Position numbers and translations under genes: made by a program. Positions 7,901 to 16,052 of a DNA stretch of 64,000 nucleotides are shown piece by piece. The stretch is from Ramlibacter tataouinensis (lineage in GTDB: Bacteria > Pseudomonadota > Gammaproteobacteria > Burkholderiales > Burkholderiaceae_C). The notes under the pieces were generated by a model. That model worked only from the letters and a program-made list of their open reading frames with translations, was not told where the DNA came from and searched no databases. Positions within the stretch are counted from its first letter, which is position 1. Each line of letters begins with the position of its first letter. The stretch lies in NCBI RefSeq assembly GCF_001580455.1, contig NZ_CP010951.1, positions 1,302,001-1,366,000 on the forward strand, given 5' to 3'.

Positions 7901-10873
7901 GGCGGTCGCGACCAACTCGATCTCGCCGGGCTCCGCCATGGTCGCCTCGCACAGCAACAGGCCGCGCGAGTCGCTCCTGCCCTCGCACACGGTGCCGAGG
8001 TCCTTGACCGTGGTCTGGTTGTCGTAGGTGTAGAAGCCGCCCACCATCCGCTTGCGGCTGGTGCTGACGGCACGCGCCGCAGCCTTGACCTGCACCGGCA
8101 CGCCCTCGAGCACCCTGCCGTTCAATCCCAGCGCAATGGCCTGGAACCGGATCGCCTTGCCGGCCGACACCCAGCCTTCGGTCTTGAGCCCGACGACCAC
8201 CGCGGCCGGCCACAGCGCGTGCACGGCGCGCAGCGTCTGCACCTCGCCGTTCGGGTCGGCGTAGCTGGCCTCGAGCACCAGTTCGCGCGCGCGTGGCGAA
8301 ACGGGCAGTTTCTCGATGGCGACCCGCCCGGACCCGTTGCGGTCCAGCGTGACCGGCAGCTTGTCGGCCACGACGCGGCCGTCGTCCGGCTGCTGGCTGT
8401 CGTCTTCGCCCGGCGCCGCGCCGGTGTCCTTGCGCTCGCGCGGCGGCTGGAAGCTGAACTCCTCGTAGTCCGGGAAGTACAGGTTCTTGCCGCGCACCAG
8501 CGCCGAGAGGCGCACCGGCAGGTTCACGGCCGCGCCCCCCGCGACGTGGTTGACCTGCACGGTGGCCGGCACGCTGGTCGCGGCGACCAGCGGCGTCTTC
8601 TGCTCCGGCGCCACGCGCCCTTCCAGCACCGGCAGGCGGAACTCCTCGACCCGGAAGTTGGCCGAGGGGAACTCGCGGTGCGGCTTGCCCTTCAGCACCA
8701 CCGAGTACTCGCCCAGCTTGGCCGCCGGCGGAATCTTGAACGCGGATTCTGCGCTCAGGCCGCCGGTGGCGGTCTTGCGCCAGGCCAGCGCTTGCGTGAA
8801 CTGCTGGCCGCTGCCCAGGTGGGTGACCACCAAGTCGCGCGGCGGGTCCTCCGGCAGGCCGAAGCCCTTGCTGGTCTCGACGCGACCCACATGCTTCATG
8901 GACACCGTCTCGCCGGCGCGGAACAGCGCACGGTCGAGCACGCTGTGGTACCGCGCATCGGGCTGCCTGTCGCGGCTGGTCGGCACGTTGAAGCGCCAAG
9001 GCTCGATGCCGCGGTACCAGTCGCTGAAGGTGAAGGCGAGTTCCTCGCCACCCTGCGCATCCTTGGCGCGGGCGCTGACGAAATAGGCGCGCCGCCAGCC
9101 GTCGCCTCCGCCACAAGCGGGTGCCTCGGGGTCCAGCCCTTTCAGTTCGGCTACGCCCTGCGCGTTGGTCACCGCGCTCGCGAGCTCGCGGCCCTGGCAG
9201 TCCGACACGCGCACACGCGCATTCGGCACCACGGCCCCCTTGTCCAGCGTCGTCACCCAGGCGATCGCGTTCTCGCGGCCCAGCTTGAAATGCACGCTCA
9301 AGTTGGTCACCAGCGCCGCGGTGCGGACGTACATGGTGCGCGCCTGGCCGTAGCGCGGATCGAGCAGCGACTGCCCCAGGACCGGCGAGGCGATCTCGAC
9401 GACGTGAAAGCCCGGCGCCAGCGGAATCCCCACCACCTCGAACGGCCGCGGATCGTTCGACGCCGGCCGTGGCAGTTCCAGCACGCGCGCGCCGGGTTGG
9501 TTGGCCAGCAGCGAAACGGCGCGGCCCTCCACCCAATCCCGGCCTTGCTTGTCCAACGCGGGCGGCAGCGGCAGGCGGCTGTCGGCCTGCGCGCGCGCCC
9601 GCTCGACGCGATTCTCGTGGTAGCGCTGCACCTTGAGCAGCCAGCGCACGATCTCGGTATCCGCCTGGGCTTTCAAGTCGATGACTTCGCCCGGGCTTGC
9701 GGCCTGCACGCGCAGCGCGGGCTCGACATTGCGCAGCGTCACCGGCAGCAGCGGCCCCGAGTCGGGCTCCGCATAGCGCTCGACGATGCCGAAGGGCGCG
9801 GCGGAGAACTTCGCCAGCGGCGGCATCGCCGCGGTCGAGAACTTCAGCGGAAAGCTGTCGGCGTTGTGCAGCGCGCGGCCCGAGGCGTCGCGGAAGTCCT
9901 TGGGCAGTTCCACGCTGTATTGCGCACGCTCGGCCAGGGGCACCGGGAAGCTCAGCGACTCGACGACGCTGTCGGCGTCTTTGCCGGCGTCATCGAGCCT
10001 GGGCTCGATGACGCCCTTGTCGCCGCGCAGGCGCACCTGCGCGGCGTGCTTGCGCGGCACCGGCGCGTTGAATCGCAGCAACACCGGCCGGATCGGCAGG
10101 CAGGCCGCCTGCGCGTTCTCGCGCTCGCAGGAAAAGCTCGCCGCAAACGGCTCGCGCACCTGGTACTCGAAGCGCCGTTCCACCGAGTTGGGCACGCCGC
10201 TGGGCGTTTGCACGCCCTTGCCATAGACGACGCGCACGTGCGCGTTCGGCGCCAGGCGGCGGTTGCAGGCAAACGTGAGGTGTGCCAGCGGCGCCTTGGC
10301 AGCCGCCTTGTCGCGGTGCAGGGCCTTCAGCAGCTCGTCGCGCTCGCGTCCCTGCAGCAGCCGAACCGGCACCTTCTCGCCCAGTCCTTCGACTTCGCAC
10401 CACACGCGCTCCTGCACGCTGGCCAGCGTCGCGTCGCCGTTGAGCTGAAGCAGGAACTGCTGCTCTTCGTCGATCCGCCCGCCGGGCGGCTGGGCCCAGC
10501 GCACGAACGGCCCGCCGGTGCTGAAGCGCCACTGGCCGGCCAGCAGCTCGCCCTTGGCGGGCTTGAATGCGGCGCGGGTCTGGATCGTGCAGTTGATGCC
10601 CGGGGGCAGGTCTTCGGCGAAATCGAAGACCCACTCGCGCTCGCTGGTCCAGCGGCCGGTGCCCCGCGTGGCCTGCGCATCGGAGCAGGACAGCTGCAAG
10701 GGTGCCGGCGCCTTCGGATCGCCGAACGCGACCGCGGCCTCGTCGAACCTGGCGACGAGCTGGCGCACCCGCGCGACTTCGCCCTGCGGCGAGACGCCCA
10801 CGACCTGCACCGCGTGTGCCACCGTCGCGGCGAACACCAGCCCGCCTAAGGCGGCTCTTTGGATTGGCCCCAT
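4958..10873 (-). CDS. Bacterial alpha-2-macroglobulin (YfhM-like)
   Basis: A 1971-residue periplasmic protease-trapping protein. The internal thioester motif CLEQ is intact at C1480, in the sequence YPFVCLEQ, inside the complement-like TED helical domain (about residues 1450-1750). MG (macroglobulin) beta domains precede it and a receptor-binding-like domain ends the protein. It is thought to trap invading proteases and to work with PBP1C in cell-wall defence. The signal peptide (residues 1-21, ending AHA) has no lipobox cysteine, unlike the lipoprotein E. coli YfhM. An AGGAGGGGAAC ribosome site precedes ATG 10873. It overlaps pbpC by 4 bases. Confidence 0.95.
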   Translation of the reverse strand: MGPIQRAALGGLVFAATVAHAVQVVGVSPQGEVARVRQLVARFDEAAVAFGDPKAPAPLQLSCSDAQATRGTGRWTSEREWVFDFAEDLPPGINCTIQTRAAFKPAKGELLAGQWRFSTGGPFVRWAQPPGGRIDEEQQFLLQLNGDATLASVQERVWCEVEGLGEKVPVRLLQGRERDELLKALHRDKAAAKAPLAHLTFACNRRLAPNAHVRVVYGKGVQTPSGVPNSVERRFEYQVREPFAASFSCERENAQAACLPIRPVLLRFNAPVPRKHAAQVRLRGDKGVIEPRLDDAGKDADSVVESLSFPVPLAERAQYSVELPKDFRDASGRALHNADSFPLKFSTAAMPPLAKFSAAPFGIVERYAEPDSGPLLPVTLRNVEPALRVQAASPGEVIDLKAQADTEIVRWLLKVQRYHENRVERARAQADSRLPLPPALDKQGRDWVEGRAVSLLANQPGARVLELPRPASNDPRPFEVVGIPLAPGFHVVEIASPVLGQSLLDPRYGQARTMYVRTAALVTNLSVHFKLGRENAIAWVTTLDKGAVVPNARVRVSDCQGRELASAVTNAQGVAELKGLDPEAPACGGGDGWRRAYFVSARAKDAQGGEELAFTFSDWYRGIEPWRFNVPTSRDRQPDARYHSVLDRALFRAGETVSMKHVGRVETSKGFGLPEDPPRDLVVTHLGSGQQFTQALAWRKTATGGLSAESAFKIPPAAKLGEYSVVLKGKPHREFPSANFRVEEFRLPVLEGRVAPEQKTPLVAATSVPATVQVNHVAGGAAVNLPVRLSALVRGKNLYFPDYEEFSFQPPRERKDTGAAPGEDDSQQPDDGRVVADKLPVTLDRNGSGRVAIEKLPVSPRARELVLEASYADPNGEVQTLRAVHALWPAAVVVGLKTEGWVSAGKAIRFQAIALGLNGRVLEGVPVQVKAAARAVSTSRKRMVGGFYTYDNQTTVKDLGTVCEGRSDSRGLLLCEATMAEPGEIELVATAKDPQGLASQAAASLWVTRQGELWFGGDNSDRIDVLPEKKSYQPGETAKFQVRMPFRQATALVTVEREGVISSRVMQLRGDDPTVVLRIEEGWSPNVYVSVLVLRGRLREVPWYSLFTWGYKSPREWWHAFRFEGRDYVAPTALVDLSKPAYRLGLAEIRVGHQAHELAVSVKPDKEAYAVRGTARVSLQVTQPNGQPAANAEVALAAVDQALLELMPNESWKLLESMLRRRSWGVENSTAQMEIIGRRHYGRKAVAAGGGGGKSPQRELLDTLLLWNPRVQLDAQGRATVNVPLNDALTAFRIVAVADMGTGLFGTGQATIRATQDLQIISGLPPLVREGDAFSAQLTLRNTTAKPMKVEVAPRATLLALAPQTVDIPAGEARDVAWNVIAPAALAFTRNEAILWELEARDTLGGARDALKASQRIVPAVPLTVQQATLVQLDGPYNLEVALPADAQPGRGGVRLALQPRLAEGLTGVRDWFAAYPFVCLEQKASKAIGLRDARMWQSVAAQLPTYLDRDGLASYFPPRDGESDRGSDALTAYVLAATHEASAIDPGFALPDDLRAPMENGLVAFVEGRIQRNFWAPRKDLDVRKLAAIEALSRYGKAQGRLLGSVTIAPNEWPTSAVIDWLNILRRVQDVPQREQRLAEAATILKARLSYQGTKLVFSTEREDYWWWLMANGDVNTARLILSVLDDPAWKDDMGRLANGFIGRQQRGAWHTTTANLWGGLALEKFSRKFESVPVAGTTRAALGGTSASVDWSRVDRVTTASADGAPHQTRLFGAPAAPGMLRNNAMMLAWPQEPGKSSLAVTQQGTGKPWLTIQSVAAVELKSPFFAGYQIRKTITPVEQAVAGKWSRGDVARVKLEVNAATDMTWVVVSDPIPGGATLLGSGLGRDSAIATRGERKAGSAWAAFEERSFEAFRGYYEYVPKGSFSVEYTMRLNNPGEFALPPTRVEAMYAPEMFGEAPNARVKVEAGR

Positions 10874-10946
10874 GTTCCCCTCCTGTGGCGGGAAGCGTAG
10901 CGCAAGTGGTCATGACCCGGCCCACGGCGCGGCCTGGCTGACCCTG

Positions 10947-11951
10947 TCAGTTCGGCAGAGTCATCTCTTCCCAGTACGTGAGCATCTTCACCTGCCGGCG
11001 CAGCCACGAGGTCGGCATGGCTTGGGATCCCCACACGGGAATGCGGCCGGCGTACTCGCCCATCAGCCAGAACTGGCGCGCCGAGATGAAGGCCGGCAGG
11101 GCCTGGACATCCTGCCCGGCCACCGGGCGCACGGCGCGATACGCGTCGAGAAAGCGCTTCCAGCGATCGAGCGCCTTCTCGCTCAGCTGGCCATCGACGC
11201 TGCGCGGGTGCAGCGACCACGGGTACACCGCCAGTTCGTAAGCGAGGTAGCCCGGGCCGCACTCGTCAAAGTCGAAGAAGGAAGCAACCCTGCGCCCGTG
11301 CGGATCCGCCGTGATGAAGTTGTTGCTCCCGTGCGAATCGCCGTGGCAGACCACCTGCGTGAGTCCCTGCATTTCCTCGATGCGTGAACGCAAGCGCGCC
11401 GCGATCGCCTGGAACTGCGGTCGCAGCTCGTCGGTCATGGTCGGCGCCTGGAGCGTGCGCGCCAGCGGCCGGGAGACCAGGTAGTCCAGGTCCAACGCAT
11501 ACCGGCTCGGTGGGCCGGCGTAGCTCGAGGCCGCGTCGTGCAGCTGGGCCAGCCCCGCGCCGAATGCGTGGATGTCCTCGGGCGCGTCGCCGGTCTCATC
11601 GCCCTCCAGGTATTCGAACAGCATCAACGCCCGCTCGCCCTCGGGCAGAAGAACCATGACCGAGTCTTCTCCAGCCGCGCTGGGCAGGCAGGCGGAGACG
11701 GGGATGCCCCTTCCCCGGAGGTGCCGCAGCAGCGCCGCTTCGTAGATCGTGTTCGGCGCGCCCCGCGGCCGCTCCGCGCACAGCCGGGCCACGACCCGGC
11801 GGCCATCGCCGAACCGCAGGCCGTAGACCTGGTTGAAACTGCGCCGCAGGAATTCGCATTCGCCGGCTTCCCCGAACGCGTAGTGGCGGGCGACGACGGC
11901 GGCGATGGCCGCGGCGGTGGGTGTCGATTGCGCAATGGAGATGGACGTCAC
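10947..11951 (-). CDS. APH-family phosphotransferase (SrkA/YihE-like kinase)
   Basis: A 334-residue cytoplasmic kinase of the aminoglycoside-phosphotransferase/choline-kinase fold. The catalytic loop reads VCHGDSHGSNN and the metal-binding segment is SFFDFDECGPG, followed by the YLAYELAVYPWS helix typical of the SrkA/HipA-related stress kinases. Such proteins phosphorylate small molecules or proteins; the substrate cannot be told here. I chose the GTG at 11951 because a CGAGGA ribosome site stands 7 bases upstream; a longer reading frame to 12047 lacks one. It is separated from the alpha-2-macroglobulin gene by 73 bases and may be an independent unit. Confidence 0.85.
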   Translation of the reverse strand: MTSISIAQSTPTAAAIAAVVARHYAFGEAGECEFLRRSFNQVYGLRFGDGRRVVARLCAERPRGAPNTIYEAALLRHLRGRGIPVSACLPSAAGEDSVMVLLPEGERALMLFEYLEGDETGDAPEDIHAFGAGLAQLHDAASSYAGPPSRYALDLDYLVSRPLARTLQAPTMTDELRPQFQAIAARLRSRIEEMQGLTQVVCHGDSHGSNNFITADPHGRRVASFFDFDECGPGYLAYELAVYPWSLHPRSVDGQLSEKALDRWKRFLDAYRAVRPVAGQDVQALPAFISARQFWLMGEYAGRIPVWGSQAMPTSWLRRQVKMLTYWEEMTLPN

Positions 11952-12153
11952 TGGCAATCCTCGGAGTGGCTGCGAAGGAAGGGGGCGCATTCTGCCACAT
12001 GGGTAGCGGCATGGCTCGGCCAGGCATCGCCGCAGACGTGATGGCACCGCTGAGTACTGTCACGCATCACGCCAACTCAGGTTTACGCCGGCTTACCACC
12101 TGTCGTCGGGATGACATACGCGCCAAGCAGAATCGCGTGCTTCAGGGAGACAT

Positions 12154-12372
12154 CATGAACGCATCCTGGTCCATCGTTGGCCGCGACTCCGCAAGTCACG
12201 TTTTCGAGCAGGCGCTCTTCCGCACTCGCGTGCAGCGCTTGCTGGCTGTCACTCTCCGGGAATGGGAGACCACGGGCGCGTGCAGGCTTGGAAGTGGTGC
12301 CGGAACCGGCGCCAAGGCGTCAGCTGCGCGCCGAAGTGTGCTGAATCTTCGCTGCGTGTCTGCGTACCGCTG
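12154..12372 (+). CDS. Small hypothetical protein
   Basis: A 72-residue reading frame with ATG preceded by AGGGAGA at good spacing. The N-terminal 45 residues look like a genuine helical protein (VFEQALFRTRVQRLLAVTL), while the C-terminal half is Ala/Gly/Arg/Ser-rich and less protein-like, possibly read past a lost stop. No family is recognised. It occupies most of the 12048-12390 interval between the kinase gene and the M48 protease gene; nothing else is seen there. Confidence 0.4.
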
Positions 12373-12390
12373 ACCCTCGCCAGCCGTATC

Positions 12391-13194
12391 CTAGTTGCCC
12401 CGAACAGGCGAGGCGGCATACAGACGCTCGGCCAAGGGCAGGCGATCACGCAGCAGTTGCAGGCGTTGGCCGGCAGTTGGGTGTGTGTTGACGACAGTCG
12501 TCTCGTTTCCTGCGCGCCGGACCTCGTGCTGCATGAATTCAAGCTGTCGCGAAGGCGCAAAGCCGGCGGCACTGGCCATCAGCAGCCCGAGCTCATCGGC
12601 CTCGAGCTCGCCCTGCTGCAGCACGGGCTCCATCGATTGAAGCAGGCCGAAGTTGTAGTCCATTTCAGTGTAGACGTCGGCGACGCTGCGCGGAACCTCG
12701 CGCGGCAAGAGCATCCGTGCAAAGGTCAGTGCCTGACGCTCGTGCTCCAGCACGCAGTGCGCCATTTCGTGCGACAGCACGAACGCGAGGGCCTCGTCGC
12801 TCACGAGCTCCGCGCCGATGAAAGCGTCCGAAATGACGATCTGTCCGCCTGGAAACGACAGTGCGCGGATCGCAGGATCGCGAACGATGGTGAGCGACCA
12901 GTCCAGCTGCCGCGCCAGTGGCGTCTGCGCCCGGGCGACGAGGAGCAACTCCTGAAAGATCGACTGGGCGCGTTCACACGCGCTGCGGCAGTCCAGGGGG
13001 TCGTCGTGCGCGGCCCGTTGGCGAATGGCCTCCCAACCGTTGACGCCGGCATGTTCGACTTCCATCGCCGTCCAGGCGAGCGCGACGGGTTCATACGCCA
13101 ATTGCGCCAGGGAAGATGCGGGCAAGGCGGCACTTGCAGACACGAGAAGCGCGGCAGAAGCCTGCGCGCTGCACACGGTGAGGAACTTCAGCAT
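12391..13194 (-). CDS. Secreted M48 family metallopeptidase
   Basis: A 267-residue zinc protease with a signal peptide (about residues 1-30, ending SLA-Q). The HExxH motif is in VLSHEMAHCVLEH and the third zinc ligand Glu is in GELEADELGLLMAS, both in their normal order. This arrangement matches periplasmic BepA/LoiP-type M48 peptidases, which handle misfolded envelope proteins, but without the TPR tail of BepA. A second, longer M48 lipoprotein lies at 36076. A Cys pair (C70, C74) may form a disulfide. It is transcribed alone. Confidence 0.85.
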   Translation of the reverse strand: MLKFLTVCSAQASAALLVSASAALPASSLAQLAYEPVALAWTAMEVEHAGVNGWEAIRQRAAHDDPLDCRSACERAQSIFQELLLVARAQTPLARQLDWSLTIVRDPAIRALSFPGGQIVISDAFIGAELVSDEALAFVLSHEMAHCVLEHERQALTFARMLLPREVPRSVADVYTEMDYNFGLLQSMEPVLQQGELEADELGLLMASAAGFAPSRQLEFMQHEVRRAGNETTVVNTHPTAGQRLQLLRDRLPLAERLYAASPVRGN

Positions 13195-13372
13195 CGGCCT
13201 GAACCTCCGGAATACACCATCTTGCGTCGAAGAATAGGTGACTGACCGTAGGAAGAACAGCAGTGGGAAATCTCCCGGCCAGGGATCGCGGTCCGGGCGT
13301 TTCCGTGCGGTGCTAGAGCGCGACTGTCTTTACCGCGAGGCCGCCCTGGCCTGAACCACCCCATCCGTGCCT

Positions 13373-13495
13373 TCAGCAGCCAGGAGGCCAGCGCTGCAGT
13401 TCCCGCGCCATGCCCTCTATGTGCATTCGGAAGTCGCTGCCGCGCAGGATGCACATCAGGTGGAGGGCCATGCGCCCGATCCGGTAGTTCGCCAT
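13373..13495 (-). CDS. Conserved 40-residue microprotein (copy A)
   Basis: A 40-codon gene starting at ATG 13495 behind a GGAGAGAAGAC ribosome site. The product begins MANYRIGRMALHLMCILRG and is basic and amphipathic with one Cys. A second gene at 58300-58410 encodes a close relative (first 34 residues about 80 percent identical), which is strong evidence that both are real genes. DNA upstream is also similar: a 12-base block shared at 13551-13562. No known family is recognised. It could be a regulator-binding peptide or a membrane-associated peptide. Confidence 0.65.
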   Translation of the reverse strand: MANYRIGRMALHLMCILRGSDFRMHIEGMARELQRWPPGC

Positions 13496-13550
13496 GTCTT
13501 CTCTCCACTGTTGATCACTCGACGCCCGTTTCTGAATGGCCGGTCGCCAC

Positions 13551-13562
13551 TGAGTTGCCACT
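13551..13562 (-). promoter_or_regulatory. Conserved element upstream of microprotein copy A
   Basis: On the minus strand the block reads AGTGGCAACTCA and lies 55 bases before ATG 13495. The same 12 bases occur 58 bases before the start of the paralogous gene at 58410, and the flanking 20 bases are also similar in both places. It is probably part of a shared promoter or operator; the binding protein is unknown. Confidence 0.45.
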
Positions 13563-13646
13563 GGCAGGGATTGGGTTCAGTTCGCCTGAACAGCGGGGGC
13601 AACAGTCCCCACCACGAAACGCGCCCTCCATAGGATGATGTTCGAC

Positions 13647-14390
13647 ATGAGCACGCCACCCCCGATGCCCACCCTGCCCGGCGACGCCCAGCGTCTCGCC
13701 AAGGTCGTCGCCGCCCTGGTGCCCTGCTCGCGCCGCGAGGCTGAGCAATACATCGCCGAAGGCTGGGTGCGGGTGGACGGGCAGCGTGTCGACGAGCCTC
13801 AGGTGCGCGTCGCGGCAGGCCAGCACGTGGAAGTGGATCCGCAGGCGCGCCTGCAGCCCGTCGTGTCCGCCACCTTCCTGATCCACAAGCCGGCGGGCAT
13901 GGAGGGCGAGGCAGCGCGCGAGCTGCTGGCGGAGGCCGGCCACTGGCGCGGGGACACCTCGGGCATCCGCCGCAGCAAGGCCCACCAGGTCGGCCTGAAA
14001 ACGCTGCTGCCGCTGCCGGTGCACGCGAGCGGTTTGTGTGTCTTCAGCCAGGATTTCCGCGTGGTGCGCAAGCTCACCGAAGATGCGGCCTTCATCGAGC
14101 AGGAACTCGTCGCCGAAGTGAAGGGCGCGATGGCGCCCGACGGCCTGTCGCGGCTTGGCCATGGCCTGGTCCGGAACGGGCGGGCGCTGCCGCCGGCACG
14201 CGTGAGCTGGCAGAGCGAAGCGCACCTGCGTTTCGCCGTGAAGGGCATCGCACCGGAAGCCATCGCGTGGATGTGCGCCCAGGTCGGTCTCGAGCTTGCC
14301 GCGCTGCGGCGCATCCGCATCGGGCGAGTCCCCATGGCGAGCCTGCCGCCGGGGCAGTGGCGCTATCTGCCGGCGGGCGAGCGCTTCTGA
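13647..14390 (+). CDS. RsuA/RluF-like RNA pseudouridine synthase homologue, catalytic Asp missing
   Basis: A 247-residue protein with an N-terminal S4 RNA-binding domain (about residues 15-65) and a pseudouridine-synthase fold. The motif-I LIHKPAG is present at 78-84. The catalytic motif, normally GRLDxDTSGL, is replaced at 121-130 by LPLPVHASGL: the essential Asp is Pro124 and the Arg and second Asp are also changed. The C-terminal LRRIRIG motif is retained. The protein probably still binds RNA but should not isomerise uridine. ATG 13647 follows an AGGA; in-frame ATGs at 13635 and 13638 overlap that site. Confidence 0.8.
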   Translation: MSTPPPMPTLPGDAQRLAKVVAALVPCSRREAEQYIAEGWVRVDGQRVDEPQVRVAAGQHVEVDPQARLQPVVSATFLIHKPAGMEGEAARELLAEAGHWRGDTSGIRRSKAHQVGLKTLLPLPVHASGLCVFSQDFRVVRKLTEDAAFIEQELVAEVKGAMAPDGLSRLGHGLVRNGRALPPARVSWQSEAHLRFAVKGIAPEAIAWMCAQVGLELAALRRIRIGRVPMASLPPGQWRYLPAGERF

Positions 14391-14402
14391 GCTGAGCGGG
14401 GT

Positions 14403-15683
14403 CTAGGCCCGCGGGTCGGCTTCGTCGGCGCGCTCCAGCAGCCCGCGGGCGGCCTGCCGCACCTCGGGCGAGGAGAAGCGGAAGGCAGCGCGGTCCAGGG
14501 CGTAGTGGATGAATCCGGTCGAGAAACCGAGCGCCAGCAACGCCGGCACGAAAGGCGAGGCGCGCAGCCAAAGCGCTGCTTCGCCGAAGAGACGATCGGC
14601 GTACACGTAGTCGTCGCTCACCGCCTCCACCTCCAGCAAGGGCAACAGCAAGACGGAAAGCACGGCGAGCACGAGCAGGACGGACCAGCCACGCCGGTTG
14701 ACAGGCGCGAGCAGGCGCTGCCAGTGCGCGCCGGTTTCCTGCGGCCCGCCGGCCGCCGCCAGCGCGGCGACGCCCATGGCGGCGCTCCAGTGCTGCACGC
14801 TCCAGAGCACGAGAAACACGAAGGGATGGAGGAAGCCGAGAAGAACGATCGCGGAGACGCTGGCGACGTAGGCCATGCGCGGCAGCGACGGGCGCGGCGA
14901 ACGCAGTTCCACCGCCAGCATCAGCGTGGTGAGGGTCAGGACAAGGACCATGCTGCCGTTGCTCACGGCCTGCACCACCGTGTCGGACAGCGCTTCCCCG
15001 AGCAGCGGGTCGATCCATCGATCCTGGAATGCAATCGATCCGGCCAGGGCGTTGGCCAGCACGACGACCCCGCCCCCCACGACCAGCGCAAACCACCGAT
15101 CCAAGCGACGGGCGATGCCGTCCGCGCCGCGCCCCGCCCGGCCGCGGTAAAGGCTGAGCAGGCCGAAGTGCTGTGCGGCGAAATGATGGCTGACCAACAG
15201 GTAGTCAACGATGGCGAGGCAGACCACGCGCTGTTCCAGCGGCATCGGCAGCACGCTTTCGGGCGCGAGCAGGACCGAGAAGCAGGCGACGGCGATCGCC
15301 AGGGGGCAAGCCACGAAGCGCAGGCGCTGGGTCGACAGCAGGGGGCGGTAGGCCCGCGTGGTGTAGGCGAGCCAAGCCGATGAGACTCGATGGCCGAACC
15401 ACAGGGGGACGGCGAGGGCGAAGAACAACCAGTCCACGGGACTGTGGCGTGCGTGTCCGTGCGTGCGCTCCAGCAGCAGGACCAGGGGCGCCAGCCACAG
15501 CGCGTTCAGGACCCAGACGAGGTCCCAGGCGGGGCTCCTGATCCACCACGTATGGCGGATCGACGGGGCCGCACCGGCCGCGCCCGCCCGATCGGCGGTC
15601 CGGCCAGGGGTCTGGAACAGGGCGGAAGAAGAACAAGGGTCCATGTGCTGCAGCGCCAGCCCCGCGCAATGGCGGAGCTTCAT
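14403..15683 (-). CDS. Polytopic inner-membrane protein, unknown function
   Basis: A 426-residue membrane protein with roughly ten hydrophobic segments spread over residues 55-400. Conserved-looking features are a His/Gln-rich loop (LLVSHHFAAQHFGLLSLYRG) and paired aromatic-His helices (FLHPFVFLVLWSVQHW), which could bind metal or haem, but this is only a guess. No family is recognised. I placed the start at ATG 15683 because an AGGAAAG ribosome site precedes it; the frame is open much further upstream but that part is Arg-rich and overlaps the next genes' upstream region. Confidence 0.65.
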   Translation of the reverse strand: MKLRHCAGLALQHMDPCSSSALFQTPGRTADRAGAAGAAPSIRHTWWIRSPAWDLVWVLNALWLAPLVLLLERTHGHARHSPVDWLFFALAVPLWFGHRVSSAWLAYTTRAYRPLLSTQRLRFVACPLAIAVACFSVLLAPESVLPMPLEQRVVCLAIVDYLLVSHHFAAQHFGLLSLYRGRAGRGADGIARRLDRWFALVVGGGVVVLANALAGSIAFQDRWIDPLLGEALSDTVVQAVSNGSMVLVLTLTTLMLAVELRSPRPSLPRMAYVASVSAIVLLGFLHPFVFLVLWSVQHWSAAMGVAALAAAGGPQETGAHWQRLLAPVNRRGWSVLLVLAVLSVLLLPLLEVEAVSDDYVYADRLFGEAALWLRASPFVPALLALGFSTGFIHYALDRAAFRFSSPEVRQAARGLLERADEADPRA

Positions 15684-15893
15684 CTTTCCTGCTCCCCCGG
15701 GCAGGCGCCAGTGGACCTTCGGGCCACACGTGCCGGCGCGTGCTGCAGCACAAGCTCGGCCATGGCGACGCGGCCACTTCGGACACGCCCGCGATACAAA
15801 ACGACCGCAAACCGGTGCGCCCTGAAATGGCGCGAATACCGCGGCCGGCGACAGTCGACGCTTCCACGGAACAGGCATTCCAAGGAGAGCACC

Positions 15894-16052
15894 ATGACTC
15901 TGCCGCTCTACAAACGGGCCGCTGCGATGGCGTCGGCGATCGCGGTGACGGCCGTCATCATCAGCGTGATCGCGGAAATCGGGCATCCGCCGCCGGACGT
16001 CCATCTCGACATCGCGCCGGCGCCTGGCGTATTGGCCGAGGGATCGATATGA
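15894..16052 (+). CDS. Small single-pass membrane peptide
   Basis: A 52-residue gene with a strong AAGGAGAGC ribosome site. Residues 9-28 form one transmembrane helix (AAAMASAIAVTAVIISVIA); the tail is Pro/Asp/His-rich and probably periplasmic. Its stop overlaps the ATG of the TPR gene as ATGA, so the two are translationally coupled. Function unknown; it may anchor or regulate the TPR protein. Confidence 0.65.
   Translation: MTLPLYKRAAAMASAIAVTAVIISVIAEIGHPPPDVHLDIAPAPGVLAEGSI

Noticed and set aside
7406..10849. 1147-codon open frame on the plus strand
   Set aside because: Antisense shadow of the alpha-2-macroglobulin gene; no ribosome site and no recognisable domain.
12048..12153. Riboswitch or attenuator before the small gene at 12154
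   Set aside because: No conserved RNA motif or terminator/antiterminator pair could be recognised.
15390..15893. Upstream extension of the 52-residue membrane peptide
   Set aside because: The strong AAGGAG site and the hydrophobic start mark ATG 15894 as the start; the upstream part is antisense to the membrane protein gene.
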